Source: Cryptomeria japonica (taxonomy: Eukaryota; Streptophyta; Pinopsida; Cupressales; Cupressaceae). Taken from it: a DNA stretch of 64,000 nt. Where the stretch lies: contig NC_081414.1 in the NCBI RefSeq assembly GCF_030272615.1, positions 52,907,636 through 52,971,635 of the forward strand, given 5' to 3'. A model generated the notes under the pieces. That model was not told the origin of the DNA. It worked only from the letters and a program-made list of their open reading frames with translations, and did not search any database. Shown here piece after piece: positions 21,230 through 36,200 of this stretch. Within the stretch, counting starts at the first letter, position 1, and every line of letters begins with the position of its first letter. Made by a program: the position numbers and the translations under genes.

Positions 21230-24200
21230 CTGCAACAATCAATCAAAGAAATACGTCAAAGACAATGCTAATTAATACCCTTTATTATAGAGAAAAATTC
21301 CAATAGAGCAATATCAATACTCATCTGATATGACATAGAAAACATGCACTTGTGATTCAAAACTTAGTAGTCCATGAGAGATAATTCTCATTAAAAAGCA
21401 TTGAAAACATTTTCCGAAGCATTACAAGCCCAGTATTTTACCTCAGAGCCTTCTTCTATAGTTTCCACAGCACGAACAAAGCCATTCTTTCCTTCGAACA
21501 AAAGAACAGCATTTGGAAAGCAACTACAGTTTTCCATAGAGCATTTTAAAAGCTTGGATGAAATCACAAACAGAATCTATCAAACCAGAAAAAACAAAAC
21601 TAAGCAAATAAACAGTTAATGACTATAACAGAAGAAAAATTATCTCACTACTCCCAAACACACTTGCAAAAAATTGTCTGTAAGCCTTTTTAATTTTTAT
21701 TGTGTATGTCAGGTTGAAGATCACTTATCCTATCTATATGTTGTAAGAGCCATGTTTCAGATATTAAATCCAATCAAGAAAAGTCAATTACCTGTGGTTT
21801 ATGATGGAGATAATGGGATAAAGACCTGTCCCTTTAGGCATTAATTCACTATCACAGATAGTATGAGCGTTGCAAGCAAACTGCACATACTCCAACAAAA
21901 GCAACACTGAATATTATCTTTCCAGAGCAGATAATTATTTGTTGCAGACACAATATATGCTTTATGCAATGTTAGTTTGTTCGTTTTAATATTTTGTGCT
22001 GCAAAGATGACACTGTAGATGACATATCTTAAAGGAACAAAACATATAAGCATTTGAGAAAATCCAGTACATTATGTACAGAGACTTCCTGCACCATATA
22101 AATTGATTTCATTCAGTTTGTAAGCAATGCATTGAAAAATCCTTGGTCCCTTAAGAGGCATCTTTTGTGCTTAGTTTAATCTACTAATCATATAACGATG
22201 AAGATTAACTCCCTCTAACAGACTGGTGTGATATCAAATATACTTTGGCTAAGGTTCTTAATTGAATTATTGATGGGAGCACCTGCTCAAAATATGATAT
22301 TAAAATCATTGAACTTAACCAATTAGAAAAGAGGACTATGTCCAGAAGAGACGGGTCGATATCTTTGTGGAATTTACTGAAACGTCTATGTTTTAACAAG
22401 AATTACAAGTCTTAAAGAAACAAGAAAAAGAACTTACAGAGATTATATCATATGTAAGGAAGAAAAGATCTCTGAATTGATCCATATTTAGCTTCCCTTA
22501 GAAAGTCCAGCGGATATTGTCAGTAAAAAAGCTAGTGTGTATTGGTTCTGTTCAACTTATATATAATATTTTTGCAAATTGATCCATATTTAGCTTCCCT
22601 TAGAAGGTCCAGCGGATATTGTCAGTAAAAAAGCTAGTGTGTATTGGTTCTGTTCAACTTATATATAATATTTTTGCAGCGTATTTGTGACATTGTAAGG
22701 AGTAGAATCACAACAGATACCCTTTCCCAATACATATGCACAATGGAAAAATACTAATAAGAAACAACGAAAAGGGATGATGATTAATACTGAATAAAAA
22801 ACATGGAGACTTCAAGCAGCAGACGACCACTAAAATACCTATTGATGTGTTTTTTCTGACGACATCTAACACAGAATAAAGTTACCAACGGTCACCTTAC
22901 TCTCTCTTGATCAAGGTTAGGCCATATGCTAAGATTGCAAAAAAGATCAAACGGCTAACTCCAAGGTTCCTTTATGCACGGACGTGACTCAGTTGGATGA
23001 TGTGTTTTCTGGTAATCCACGGGGCCTTACGTATTCACTCGAACAGGATTGAACAATTTGTGCGAGTTTGAGGATTCAATGCGAATGATGTAGCTTTGAA
23101 TAACAATGTTTTTTGGGACTTTTCAGGATTTGAAATAATGCTGAAAGTAAATAGGGGAAGGGTTTAGACAGAGAAACGGGGCTCGCCCGGACTCGCCCAA
23201 ACTCGGCGAGTCCGAGTACGAGTCATGCTCAGCGAGTCCTAGGGACTCGGACTCGGACTCGTCCGAGTCTGGGGAGTAAACTCGCCAGACTCGCCGAGTT
23301 GGCGAGTTTGGCTCAAAATCGCCAAACTCGGCGAGTCCTGAGCCCCAGACTCGGCTACTAGCTGGGTTAATAAAATGACAAAAAAAAAACATTTTAAAAA
23401 GTTTTTTTTAAAAGTAATAAGTCTTTTTGGAAGAGTCAGGAGCGAAATTTGACATTTTGGTCTCTCCGTCAGGATTATTTTATGGAATATAACATTTAAG
23501 TATAAGAAAGAAGACTTTAAGTTATATTCCATATATACTGTCAGGATGTTTGAGAGTGGTTTCGAGCCTCCAGGAGTTATATTGCAAAATCTAGTTTTTG
23601 GAGGATTCTTCAGTTTTCCAGACTTAGTCAAATTTCAGGATCAGGACATTCCAGACTTAGCCAAAATTCAGGGCATTTGAAGATCAGGATGACATTCCAG
23701 ACTTTATCACTCACCAACTTGACCTAGCTCGGACCTTCAAGAATGATACTCACTCACCAAGCAAGACCCAATTAGCAACAAGAGCAAAACCAGGCCCTAA
23801 GGAAGACTCTCAAAGAAACCCTAATTCAGACTTGTAATAAGTTTTTTTGGCCTCGCGGGGTGCTGCCCCTCGACCTCGCCCTGTATCGCGACAAGGAGCG
23901 CGCAAGGGGCGCTGCCCCTTGACCCCACCTTGGGGGCGCTGCCCCCAAACCCTCGTCGAAAAATATGGGGGGAAACTACGTCGATAGAAGTAGAGAAAAT
24001 TTAACCTCCGAGTCTGACACTGATTGGATCGACCAGGTAGATATAGAGGTTGAGACTGTAGCCATGGCAGAGGAGGAGCGGAGAGCACGAGCACAGACAG
24101 GAGATTCAGAGGCAGATAGTGACACGGATGTTCCTGATGTTGGTGAGCATGGCATGGTGTCACGGGGAGCGGCTATGGCAGTCGAACCATCTAGGACCTA

Positions 24201-27200
24201 CCTTAGACGCCTTCGCAAGGGGTCGGGGCCGGAGGGTGCAGGCTCCTCTGAGCCATAGACTTGTACTTGTATTTACCTTTGGTATTTGTATGAAACATTT
24301 GATGATGATCATATGATGACATGGATTTTTTATTCCATGAGTTTTGTAATATTGTATACATTTGACAATATTTATATATCTATGTTTGTTATTTTCTTCA
24401 GCTACAATTTGCGTTTATGCTTATGTGATTGATGTATACTTGTGTATGTAATCAAATGAGCCGAGTTTGATGATGTTATTGTGTCTTTAAGGTGTATTCA
24501 ATAAAGGGTGTCTGAAACAAGTTTTAAATATTTAAAAATCTCTAAATTTCTTGAGTTTTTCACTATCCCGAGTCCAACCGAGTCTAGAGCCGAGTCTGAC
24601 GCCGAGTCCCGAGTCCGAGTCCGAGTCGGCCTTGCTGAGTCCGAGCCGAGTCCGAGTCCTGTTTCTTTGGTTTAGAGAGCTATGCTAAGTCTAATCTAAT
24701 CCTAAGAACAAAGAGACGGGATCACTTGTGCAAAATCAAACCACACTTCGCTTTGCCAGCATAGCACAACTACACGAAGGCGGTGCAATCTTCAGGGGTT
24801 GTGAAATAATTTTTCAGATTACCAATGAATGCCATCAATTCGAACAACATCCACCCGATAATCAAAGTTAAGTCCACACATAAAATAGGCTCAGACTAAC
24901 CTTACAAAGTAGGCAACAATCAGCTGCAAACAAAAGTTATGAGCTCGGATTTTACAACAAGCAATCCTATCAAATCCCGTTCATCTAATAACTAAAAAGC
25001 AAATCTATTCACCACTAATGTAAACCGAAAGAGCCCTCTTTGGGCTAGGAAGATGATTCAAGAAGCCAACAATTATACAGCACCAAAGGGAGCCTTCAGG
25101 GAAAGCAAGAGACCTCATAGATTCTCTAGTTATGTTGCCTTGATGAGTGAGATCATAAATTCAAAACCATCCTGTGTTAAAGAAGCTCCCAATCATCAAG
25201 TGTGGAAAGAAGCTATGTCAGAAGAGTATCAATCCATTATAAAAAATGATGTCTGGGACATCGTACCAAGACCTAAAGAAAAATATGTTGTATCATCAAA
25301 ATGGCTCTTCAAGATCAAACATGTTGCAGATGGTAGCATTGAAAAACACAAAGCCCGGTTTGTTGCCAGAGGTTTCTCTCAAAAAGAGGGAATTGATTAT
25401 GAAGAGACTTTTGCCCCTGTTGCCCGATACACTTCAGCTAAAGCCGTAATTGCTATTGCAACATCAAAGGGATGGAAGATCCATCAAATGGATGTGAAAA
25501 TTGCATTCCTAAATGGCACAATTGAGGAGGAAGTCTATCTAGAGCAACCTGAAGGATTTGTTATACATAAGGCTGAATCACATGTTTGCAGATTGAAGAA
25601 GGCTTTGTATGGACTCAAACAAGCCCCTAGAGCCTGGTATGAAAGGATTGATCACTACCTCTTGGGGTTAGGGTTTTCCAAGAATGATGCAAATCCAAAC
25701 CTCTACTTTAAGGTAATTGATGGTGATATGTTAGTTCTTATTTCTATGTTGATGACCTGTTAATCACAGGAGAAGATCACCTAATTACCCAGTGGAAAAA
25801 GGACTTAGCTTCAGAATTTGATATGAAGGATTTGGGTATCCTACATTACTTCCTTGGATTAGAAGTTTGGCAGCAGGCAGATGGCATCATTCTGAATCAG
25901 GGAAAGTATACTATTGACATTTTGAAGAGGTTTGGAATGATGGAGTACAGACCCATGTCTACACCTATGGAAACAAATCTGCACAAATTGAAGGAAGCAG
26001 CCATAGACTCGGAATTTGCAGATCCCACTCTCTACAGACAGATAATTGAATCCTTGATGTATTTGGTCAACACTAGACCTGATATTTGTTATGCATTGAA
26101 TGCACTTAGCCAGTTTATGTGTGAACCAAAGGAGATACATCTTGTTGCAACAAAACACATTCTGAGATACCTTTGAGGCTCAATTGGATATGGTCTTAGA
26201 TACAAACATGTAGACCTAGATCTACATGGATACACTGACTCAGATTGGGCTGGAAGTGTGGTTGACAAGAAGAGCACATCAAGATGTTGCTTCAGTTTAG
26301 GATCAGTAATGATCTCATGGATCAGTAGAAAACAATCCTCAATTGCACAGAGCTCTACAGAAGCTGAGTACATTGCAGCCTCCACGGGAGCAAGAGGAGC
26401 AGTGTGGCTTAGGAAATTGCTTGTAGGACTGTTTGGTCAACCCTTGAATCCTACTGTCATCCATTGTGACAACCAGAGTTGCATCAAGCTTTCAGTGAAT
26501 CCAGTGTTTCATGATAGATCAAAACACATTGAGATTCCTTACCACTATGTTAGAAACATGGTAGAAAGGAATGTGATCCAGTTGGAGTATATTAGTACAA
26601 GTGATCAAACAACAGACATCCTCACCAAGCCACTCTCCAAGATAAAGGTTGAACACTTTCGGGATAAACTTGGTATGGTTGAAAATGTAAATTAATTTTG
26701 AGATTGAGTCTCTAATTATTTTATTTGTACTAATATTTAAAGATGCTTAATGTGTAAACTCTTTTATTGTCATGTGTGTGACTCCGTGACTTCATGGGCC
26801 ACTGTGGACATTGTTGAAAGATGACGATTTTTCAATAATGAACACTTGTATCTTATTGATATTGTGAGGTGACGACTTTACAATGATCAATTTTACTATC
26901 ATGATGGATATCATGTGACTTAATATCCGTGGACATATCAAGATAGTTAATATCTCTTACACATTATGGTAGATATCATGAGACTTGATGTCATTAAATA
27001 AACCATAATAACTATGCAAGAGATCATTATGGTGGATATTATGAGTCTTAATATCTGTGGATACGCCATGATCTGATATCCATTATGGTAGGCATCATGA
27101 GACGTGGTGCCAAGTGCACATACCATAAAGATGGATCTTTGTGAGATATGGTGAATATCATGTGACTTGATATTCTTGGTTATACCATATCTCCTGATAT

Positions 27201-30200
27201 CTCGATAAGGTATCTCTCTTCCTTCACAATTAATGGATCTATTGTGTTATACTCTTGGATAGATTTTATCCTCCCTAGCTAAGAGGGAGTGTTAATGATG
27301 ATAGCTTCGGTAAGATAAATATAATCATGAATGATACTTACATCATTGGAATGATTTATATATGTATACTAATATACATAATAATAATAATTGAGTTTAT
27401 TATTATTATTATATATATTAATATACATACATTAATAATCATGTTATGAATAAGCATAAATTCGATTGAATGACCAAATGGCTGATCATACATCGATCAT
27501 CATCACTATTGTTCTTCCAGGTATAAACTATGTTTATCAATCTGCATTGAATATCATGCATGATCTAAACCCAGTCCATATTGTGTATCGACTATTTTCA
27601 TTGATCTTGACTATAATCGATAATGTGCATCGATTCACTATAATCGATAATGTGTATCAATTTACCATAATCGATAATGTATATCGATTTAATGATTCAT
27701 CATTCTAACATACCGATTGTGAATGGCTTGTGTTAAATGAATTGTAAACTATCGATTATGAATCGGCTTTGTGTTAATGGATTATAAACTACCGATTATG
27801 AATCGGTATGATGTTTGTAATAATTAATGAATGGACGTATCGGTGGAGAGACATGTCACCACACGTGTGCAGACATGTCTATCCATCGATATGTCTCCTC
27901 ACCCATATATGTAATCCACGATAGATCAGTGAAAGGTTGTACAGCAATCCATTAGTGCATACCTTTGAAGATCAATCCATTCTTAACACTCAACAATATT
28001 ATCATACTTGGCGAATCAACTTACTGTGTGCATATACTATTTTCTCTTTATACTTGTAGCAACCTGCAAGATTCGTAGGTTAGTAAGAACATCATTTGTG
28101 AAACATAAAATTAAAAGATACCTCTATTTCTATCTACTAAGAAATCTAATCTACATTAACAACTATTGACAACAAATGGGAGTGATGTGAAGATGGCATT
28201 GAGTATGTTAATGTAAGTTGTTTCATACTCTTAGAGAGCATGATAGGTGATAGGAATCCAAAAATGAGCATTGACACGCTGAGAATTGTCAGGAATAACT
28301 AGCTTCTGCACAAAAGGTTCCCATTCTCTAAAGGTGACATGGAAACTGCCAACAAGTTGTGTGTTGTGATGCATGCGTATAATACCAACAAAATAGATTG
28401 GAATAAGAAGATGATGAAGGTGGACAGCAAAATAGAGGCTAATCGGTGCAGGTTCAACATCACTTTCGTGCCTCTTGACCAAGAACTGAGGGCAATCCTA
28501 CTAAAGTTCCAGGAATATGTACAAATAGCAGAGATATATGGAAAGAATATTTGAAAGATGAAGAAGAGTTTTTAATGTAAAAAGAAATGTCATTTTTTGG
28601 CTAAAATAAGATAAAAATACAAAGCCCAAAGTTAGTTATTTCTCCAACTAGAAATTCTGTCTTTTTGTGTCTTGAGAGTGGTGAACTTTTGTCTTCTAGT
28701 CTGGTTAGTTGGAAGTAGTTGGAAGGTGGCTAAGGTTTGATGTTGATTCTTAAATGAGATTGTTGTAGTTTCTAGGGGATGAATCTGGGCAATTGAAAAA
28801 GGGTTAATCCTAGCCATTTATCCAGAACCTAAAAACTATAAAAGGGCATGCCCCTTTCATTTTTGGCAAGAAGTTTTAAGGAATTGTTGCAGAAACTCTG
28901 GCAAAATTAATACAGAAGTCATTGAAGTGGTGATCTATGTTATTCTCTATGAGCGCATCATTCATACTTCAAGTTAATTGTTTTATTTCAAAGCAAGTTA
29001 GTATGAAGTAATTTCTGAATCAGTATTTGATGAAACCCTGCTCATACCATTAGGGATTAACTAACTGTTAATTTTTGGTGCATGGTTAGTCTGAACGTTT
29101 TTAAGCTTTAGTTCAATTACTGAAGATATGTGTTGGATTGCATTGTATTATAGGTTCAATTTATATATTGGTAATCTAGAAAATCTATTTATTCCTTTGA
29201 AGATTGCATCAAGCTACGCTTAGTTGTGTTATGCTGGCAAAGTTGGGTTTGGTTTTAAAAGTTGTGTCTATTTTTTAGGAATTGTTTCATGTAGATTAGA
29301 TTAGCTTTCTAAACCCTCATCTTTTGATATTTCTTTTAAAATCAATTTCAAAGTTGTTTATAAAGCATCATGTATCCTGAAAATTTTATGTTTAAAAGGT
29401 CCAAAGAAATCGTCTATATAGTCGATTATTCACATTGTTTCCCTTGGAGTTAACTCATTTGATCATATCCTTTAGCATATGAGGTTTCTTTGTTCAAGAG
29501 AGGATAGAATACTTAGTATTTTATTATGTGTTTAAGGTGTCATGAAAACCAGATCAATAGGTAGCAAATTTGTTGGAAAATTTTGGTTAACACTTTGGGC
29601 AATTATGGATACCAAGCTCACAAAATCTACAGCATTCCATCCCCAAACAGATGGGAAAATTGAGGTAGTTAATCGCATAATTGTCCGCATTCTTCGTATG
29701 TATCATTCTCATCATCCTCACACCAGGGACAAGAGTTTTCCATACGTACAACATAGCTACAATCGTGCAATACATGGTACTACTAGGCATAGTCCACTTG
29801 AGGTTTGTTTGGGGTATCAACCTTTAGCTCCTTTGGATGTTTCTCTTCCAGTCACTGGAAATGAGCCATGATCATTTGCTGAAAAGGAGATAGACAGAGC
29901 TTCTAAGTTTGTGGAGAAAATTCAACATCTTCAAAAACAGGTTCATGAGATAGTGCAACAGGCCAATCAAAAATACAAGGAGCGCCATGATTAGCATCAC
30001 ACACCACACCACTTTCAGGTGGGCGATAAATTTTGGCTTCATCTTCTAAAGGAAATATTTCAGGAGCGACATAAGAAACTCCATCCTCTACAGTTTGGGC
30101 CATACACTATTCTCAAGCAAGTTGGTGAGAATGCCAAAAAACTAAATATTCCACCATTTATGGGGATTTATCCTCTTTTCAATGTTGAACTACTCCGTCC

Positions 30201-33200
30201 ATATTTCCCACCTTCGTTGGATACTTCAAAGGTTGTTGATAAAAGTCATGCTGAAGATTTGATTCCTAATACCACCACTCCCTTGGTAAGTGACCGGATT
30301 GTTGATGTTAATGTGAAGAATCTTCGAGGCACACAGATTTATTTGTATCGTGTCGGTTAAGCGGGCCAGCACCTTCAGCAAGGCAAGTGGTTTACCAGTG
30401 AAAAAATTGCACAATGTTTTCCTCATCTATTGCAGCAGGCTAGTACAATGGAGCCCATCGCCTCTCAAAGGGGGACGAATGATCCAAAGCACTCCAAGGA
30501 TGTTCCAAAGCAGTCCGGAGGAAATAGAACTAAGAAAAGCCAAATATCTAATTTTTTGGTATTTTCTAGGTAGAGTAAATTGTGTTTTCGAAGGTCTTTG
30601 AAGCGGAATTTGGGTTTGAAATTTCGTTGGTCCCTTAAATCAATAGCCGAAAGCATGGTTTTAAAGGACTGAAATTAGATCTCTTTGAGACCTTTCCAAC
30701 AGTGTAAGCGGTTTTGAATTCTGAGCACCAAGCAGGGAGTTATGACCCCACCATGTTGGGATATCTGATTTCAGAGTTTTTTGAGAATTTGTAATTTGTT
30801 TATTGTTTTATTCTCCAGAAACTCTTCATTTCAAATTTGCTGGAATCTAGACTGTTTGGATTCCAGATAGGTGTTTAAAACTCATTTTGGATATGATAAT
30901 GGTGACTTTAAATGCATACAACTCTTGTTCCGAGTTCTGCTATTGTCCATTTTTCACAATACTTGTAGGTTTCCACTTACCTTGTATTGTTTAACAAATT
31001 TCACTACTGAATTCAGATAAATGAGCCAACGGTTTCAATAATAAATATTGTTGTTTAGTTGATGCTGTTTGAAATTCCATACACATTCAAGAATTGCATA
31101 GATAGGAATCTCAACAAAATTGCAGGGTTTATAGAAGTATTGAAAAGGGACATTAAAGCTAAGTTCTTACAATATTTGTAAATTACTTTTGAGAGGGTAG
31201 ACCAGCATTAATTCTATGATACAATTTTGTTTCAATGCTGTAATTCTTTAAAAATAATTTGATAGCTTGAAGCCTTTCTAAACCAATAAAAATAAAACTC
31301 TTAAACAGTTTTTACAACCTTTAAAAGCGATACAAGAAATTAGAACTCTCTTTCATCCTCAACTTATGACAAAAAAATATGTTTATCAATCATCACATCA
31401 TGTCCTAGATACTTACCCTACAAAAGTTTTGGGTGATTTCCTTTATTGTTATCTCCTCGGATGGTTTAATCATATTAACCAGGTTCGCCATTTGTGCATA
31501 TAAAACCAATTGCTTCTCATCAACATCAAGCATATCTATATTAATTTAAGGACTATCCATGGCAACAATAAAAAGAAAAGGAAAATGTAAAATGTACCAC
31601 AAAGATATTATAGAAACCTCAATGAAACTTCACTATCCATTTATAAAAATGTTACTTAAAGGATACGAGTTGGTAGAGCTTCAACTAGCATGTAGTTATC
31701 CATTGTCGTCTTTGCAATAACCTACAATGGCAGATAAAATGTTAGATTACATTCAAAGTTTGAAAACTCGGACTTGGCATGGACTCGGCAGCCCAATATA
31801 GGACTAGGACTCAGGACAGGGCACAAGCTTGGCAAAAAACTTGGCTAGGACTCGACAAAAATAAAAAGAGTAGTTTTACCAAAAAGAAAAAGAAATTAAT
31901 TCATTTAGCAAACATGAGAGCCTAATTTAACTATCAATTTGTCATAATTCCAACATTACACATGTCATATGATCTACAAACACTCAATATTTGAAATTTC
32001 ATAATTCATATTCATATTTTCTAACTTTCAAATGTAGTTCAGCATCATAAATTTATAAATGTTTGCATATAATGATATGTCAAAATGAGAAAAACAACCA
32101 AATACTATCTACATCTTCCTCTTTCCCCTTCTAATGTAACTCAATTTGTCAAGCGTCGAACTAAAAGGTACTATAGTATAAAAATGATGATGAATTGTTT
32201 CTTCAACATTGTCCTTTTGGATCTCAAAAGGTCCTCTTCTCCTCTCCTTTCCTATGGTTAGACAATATTTATCCTCAATTAAGGTTCTAAACTTCTTTTG
32301 GTATTAATCTCTAAAACAAACTGAAGTAATATATTTCTTCTTGAAGTCACTCTACTCTCTTACATTTTTCATTATTTTCTAAAATATCCCACATTAGCCT
32401 TCAAACTAAACATTTATCCCAATTCATTGTGAAAAGGAACTCTTTCAAAAACCTAAAAGGGCTCTCAACCCTTTCATTGGGCATTATTAGATATTACTGA
32501 ACATTGTTAGATATTATTAGATACTGTCCAATTGTTGTTAGAAAGTTGCACTAATATTGAAACCAAAAGGTTATTTTCAGATTATTGCAGATTTGAAGAG
32601 CCTGGAATCCTAATTTATGCCCCTTATTGCTGGCTGTACTAGACCCTTAGCAAGCCGTGCAGTTTAAAAAGAGGGACGTGTGTTGCTAGAGCCTGGTCAC
32701 CTAGGGTTTGGAGGCATTTCTTGCAGATTTTGGGGCACCTCACAGCTGGTAATTTGGAGTTGGAACAGCTAGGGTTTGCAGAGGTTTTGACACCATTTGG
32801 AGCTACAATTTGCTGTTTTCAGACCTTCATTAGACTTACTTATAACAGCAGCAAATGGCAGTGGATCAGTTTTTCGTTGGCTGTAGAGTATTAAACTATT
32901 TCAAAAAAAAAGTAGGGTGATTATTGGTTATTACACACGATTTTATCAGATCAGAATCACAAGTTCAGACCTATCCTTACTTGCATGGGATGAATTCCTT
33001 GGTACCCCTAATCCCCAACTCCCTAACTAATTCCTTCATGTATCCTCTTGGAGTCGGCACTATGAGAATGTCCTTATTTGCCTACTATTGGTATGAAGTA
33101 CAGCGTACCCCCGAACCTTGACTCCATGACAGGTTGCATGCTTACGAGGTATCCTCAATCCCCAAAACTCCTACATTTTGCACTATTTACTACCACCTAC

Positions 33201-36200
33201 CACCCTACATGGCCCAAGTCACTGTTATTGACCCAACCAGGTCTTACAACCACCCAATCTGCTTTATCCTACCCAAAAACAACTAGTTGTTTCAAGGACA
33301 TGGATTCACATGTACTTTCAAGGATGTAAGATGAAGAGCTTCATGATGCCATTAATGTGGTGGTTGCATTTCTAATGTAAATGGTTTTCACGTGAGCTCC
33401 AAGCCATCATATCAACAAATTTTGCGAGATCTTAGCTTGTTTCTTGCACAACATTAATTAAGTCGATTTATTGCATAGATATAAGCAACCAAACAAACTA
33501 CTATAAGTATGAGTTCATTGGACATATCAAAGGTCAATCATTTCTCCATCTTCATGCAACTACAATGTCAAAGAACTTCTATGGTTCCAAATCTTGCATG
33601 TCCAAACACCATGAGTGCAACTTATTTTGCAAATCATGAAGAGATAGCTATTGTGTAGCAAATGAATGTAAGTTGATGTCTCCTTGGCCACTTGTATATT
33701 TTTTAAAAAATTCAAGCAAAGAAGTGTGATAGATTCTTCCTAGCTTGGGGTTTTCTCTCACCACATTTGTTGATGTAATTGTAATATTGATCGAATAAGT
33801 GTTGCAACACTTAATGCATTATTAAAAATATTTGTAATGGTCTTTCCAATATTGCATATGGAATTTTGGAAATTTGGAATGGGATTATTAAAAATGTCCA
33901 ATTGTTGAATATCATATCTCTTATCTTGTTTATGTGTGTTCTCTTATGGTCTATTGCGACTCTATAACCCGATCTAAGGCACTGTTCTTGAAAATGTTTG
34001 ACCCTCAAATGTTAAACAAAAAATCATCGTTAACTAGTAGTTTCAGTAGAAGTTAATTTGTCAACATTTCATGGTTTAGTATTTAACTAGGGAAACATCT
34101 CCGACAAGTCTTGAAGGAATTCTAACTTTTGAGAATCATGTCTTGCATACCCATATCTTGCAATGATGTATATCAAATTAATAGATGTTGTAGCCATATA
34201 TTAGTCTTTGATCTAGTGACAGAATTTGTGGTTAAAGCATACACCTAGACTAAGTCACCGTGTTCGAATTCAAATTTGAGTTCGGCACCCATAAAATTCG
34301 GATGAAGTTCAACAAGGGCAAAAAATTCGAAAAAAAATTCGACATTAAATTCAACTTATATAATTTTTTTATATATAAGTAATATATCCAATAAACTATT
34401 AAATTAGTTTAACTATTTTTTTTAAAGAGAAAAGATATTAAATTTATACTTATTATTATTAAATATTATTTCTTATTAAAATTTAACATAAATAATATTA
34501 TATTTAAACTAGATTGACATCTAAGTCAATATTTAAATTAAAAATACAAGTTTTGACAAACGAAACATGTAAAGGAAAAAATATTTTTAAATAAAAATAA
34601 AACTTAAATGAAAACTAAAACGATGAAAATCTATTTCGCAAGACTTATGGGTCATGCAAACTTGTAGTTTTTTCGCCTTGGACTTGCATGTTTTTCACGT
34701 CGGGTGTCGCCTCTCTTCGGATTTGCAGGGCGTTGCTTGGTCGCATTGGACATGTTGGTGTTGCCTTTGTTCGCACCTATAGCTTCTTCAAACAGATTCC
34801 AGCAAACCCATGAAGGAAGCTCGTGATTTTAAAATACATTTTTGATTAAAAAACCCTAACCCAATTATTGCACGAATTTAAGGCGAACTTATCCGAATTT
34901 TTTGGATTTTTAAAAAATTCATTGAATTTCGAATCTCATGGATGAAATTCGCCGAATGCGGTGACTTGGCACCTAGATACTACTGCAGTTTGTCTTTGTT
35001 GTCTAATTTAAAGATTTATCTCTAGAAATACCATCTTTGGCCTAGCTGAGCCCCAAAGTGAAGGAGAGATTATCCACTCTCAACAAATGTCCTATCATCA
35101 CTCACTCTTTGTTGATGAGCCCAACTATCCACCAACTTCAAGAACAATGTATCTCTAGCCTTCAAGTGGATTGATCCCTCACAAGAGCTTTTGTGCTCTT
35201 TGTGCAAATTAAATTCTTGAAATAGAGCGCAATCCTATATTGAGATCAAGAAGTTCAATGGCACAAGTTATGAACTTTGAAAGTTGAAGATGAAGGATGT
35301 CTTGTGTGAAGGGACCAATCATGAAAGAAAACCTGAAGGTATATCAGATGCAGACTAGGTGAGTTGATAAGAAATCCCGAAGTACTATAAAGCTATGTCT
35401 TCCCAATTTTGTTTCTCGAATGTTTCTAATGAAACTACCACATTTTAGTTGTGGAAGAGAATAATTCAAATATATCAAAAGAGTCTCATTAGCAAATTAT
35501 ATCTTACAAGGAAATTATATTCATTAAAAATAAAGGAGACTTTATTGCACAACACTTGAATGCTTTCAATTGCAGCCTATTTGTATTAATAAGATCGAGC
35601 AAGAGGATAAACGTATTTTACTACTGAATTCATTACTTGATTCTTGGGACAGTTTAATTGATTCCCTTAGCAGTTCTACTACAAATTTGAAATCAGATGC
35701 CCCTATTTACCTTGCTTCCAAAAGAGATGCAAAGGAAGTCAAATGATGACAATTCAAAGGAGACATTGAATGAGTGCAAAAGACCCAAGTAAAAGGGTGG
35801 TGGTAAGTGAAAAGGGCGTTAAAGATAAGTCTAGAGATAGAACCAAAAGATAAGTTGTTATTTCCAAAATATTTTATTTTTGTGCATTAACAAACTGCTT
35901 GGAATTCCAATTTTCCATATTAAGCTCTTGTAAGTTTTGAAGAGTACATAGCCTCATCATTGTCAGTTATTACTTAGTATTCTGGTATTATTCCAATATT
36001 ACAAAAATTTAGAGAAAATATCAGAAAACTATTGAAAATATCAAAGCAGGCATTACAGTTACCCATCACCCTCCCATCCACAAAAATCCTGGAATTTTTT
36101 TGACATCCTTGGAATACATCCCCACACCCCTGAAACTCAGGAGAAACATTGGGTCATAACTACTAAATAAAAATAGAGTCAAGCTTCTAGTCGTAGTTTT

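Larger units (their letters stand above)
22842..25020 (-). mobile_element. L4: L-family LTR, minus orientation, with hAT1 inside
   Basis: The reverse strand ends with TTTTATTCTGTG, then AACACATCAATA at 22,842, matching the L 3' end with one terminal change. Outside hAT1, the reverse complement matches L2 near 62,690-62,990 (TTAGGATTAGATTAGA, TACGTAAG, GATCTTTTTTGCAATC). The upstream limit near 25,020 is where copia coding begins. The ORF region is absent. Confidence 0.7.

Noticed and set aside
22205-22399. 64-codon minus-strand frame with RFSKFHKDID, similar to the FSK before the SET core
   Set aside because: Exon D already joins exon E in phase and supplies that segment (EITQNFCR), so this frame is not needed and shows no further match.
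28231-28554. Overlapping open frames on both strands as a possible host exon
   Set aside because: No recognised family, no convincing splice pattern in phase with the SMYD-like exons.
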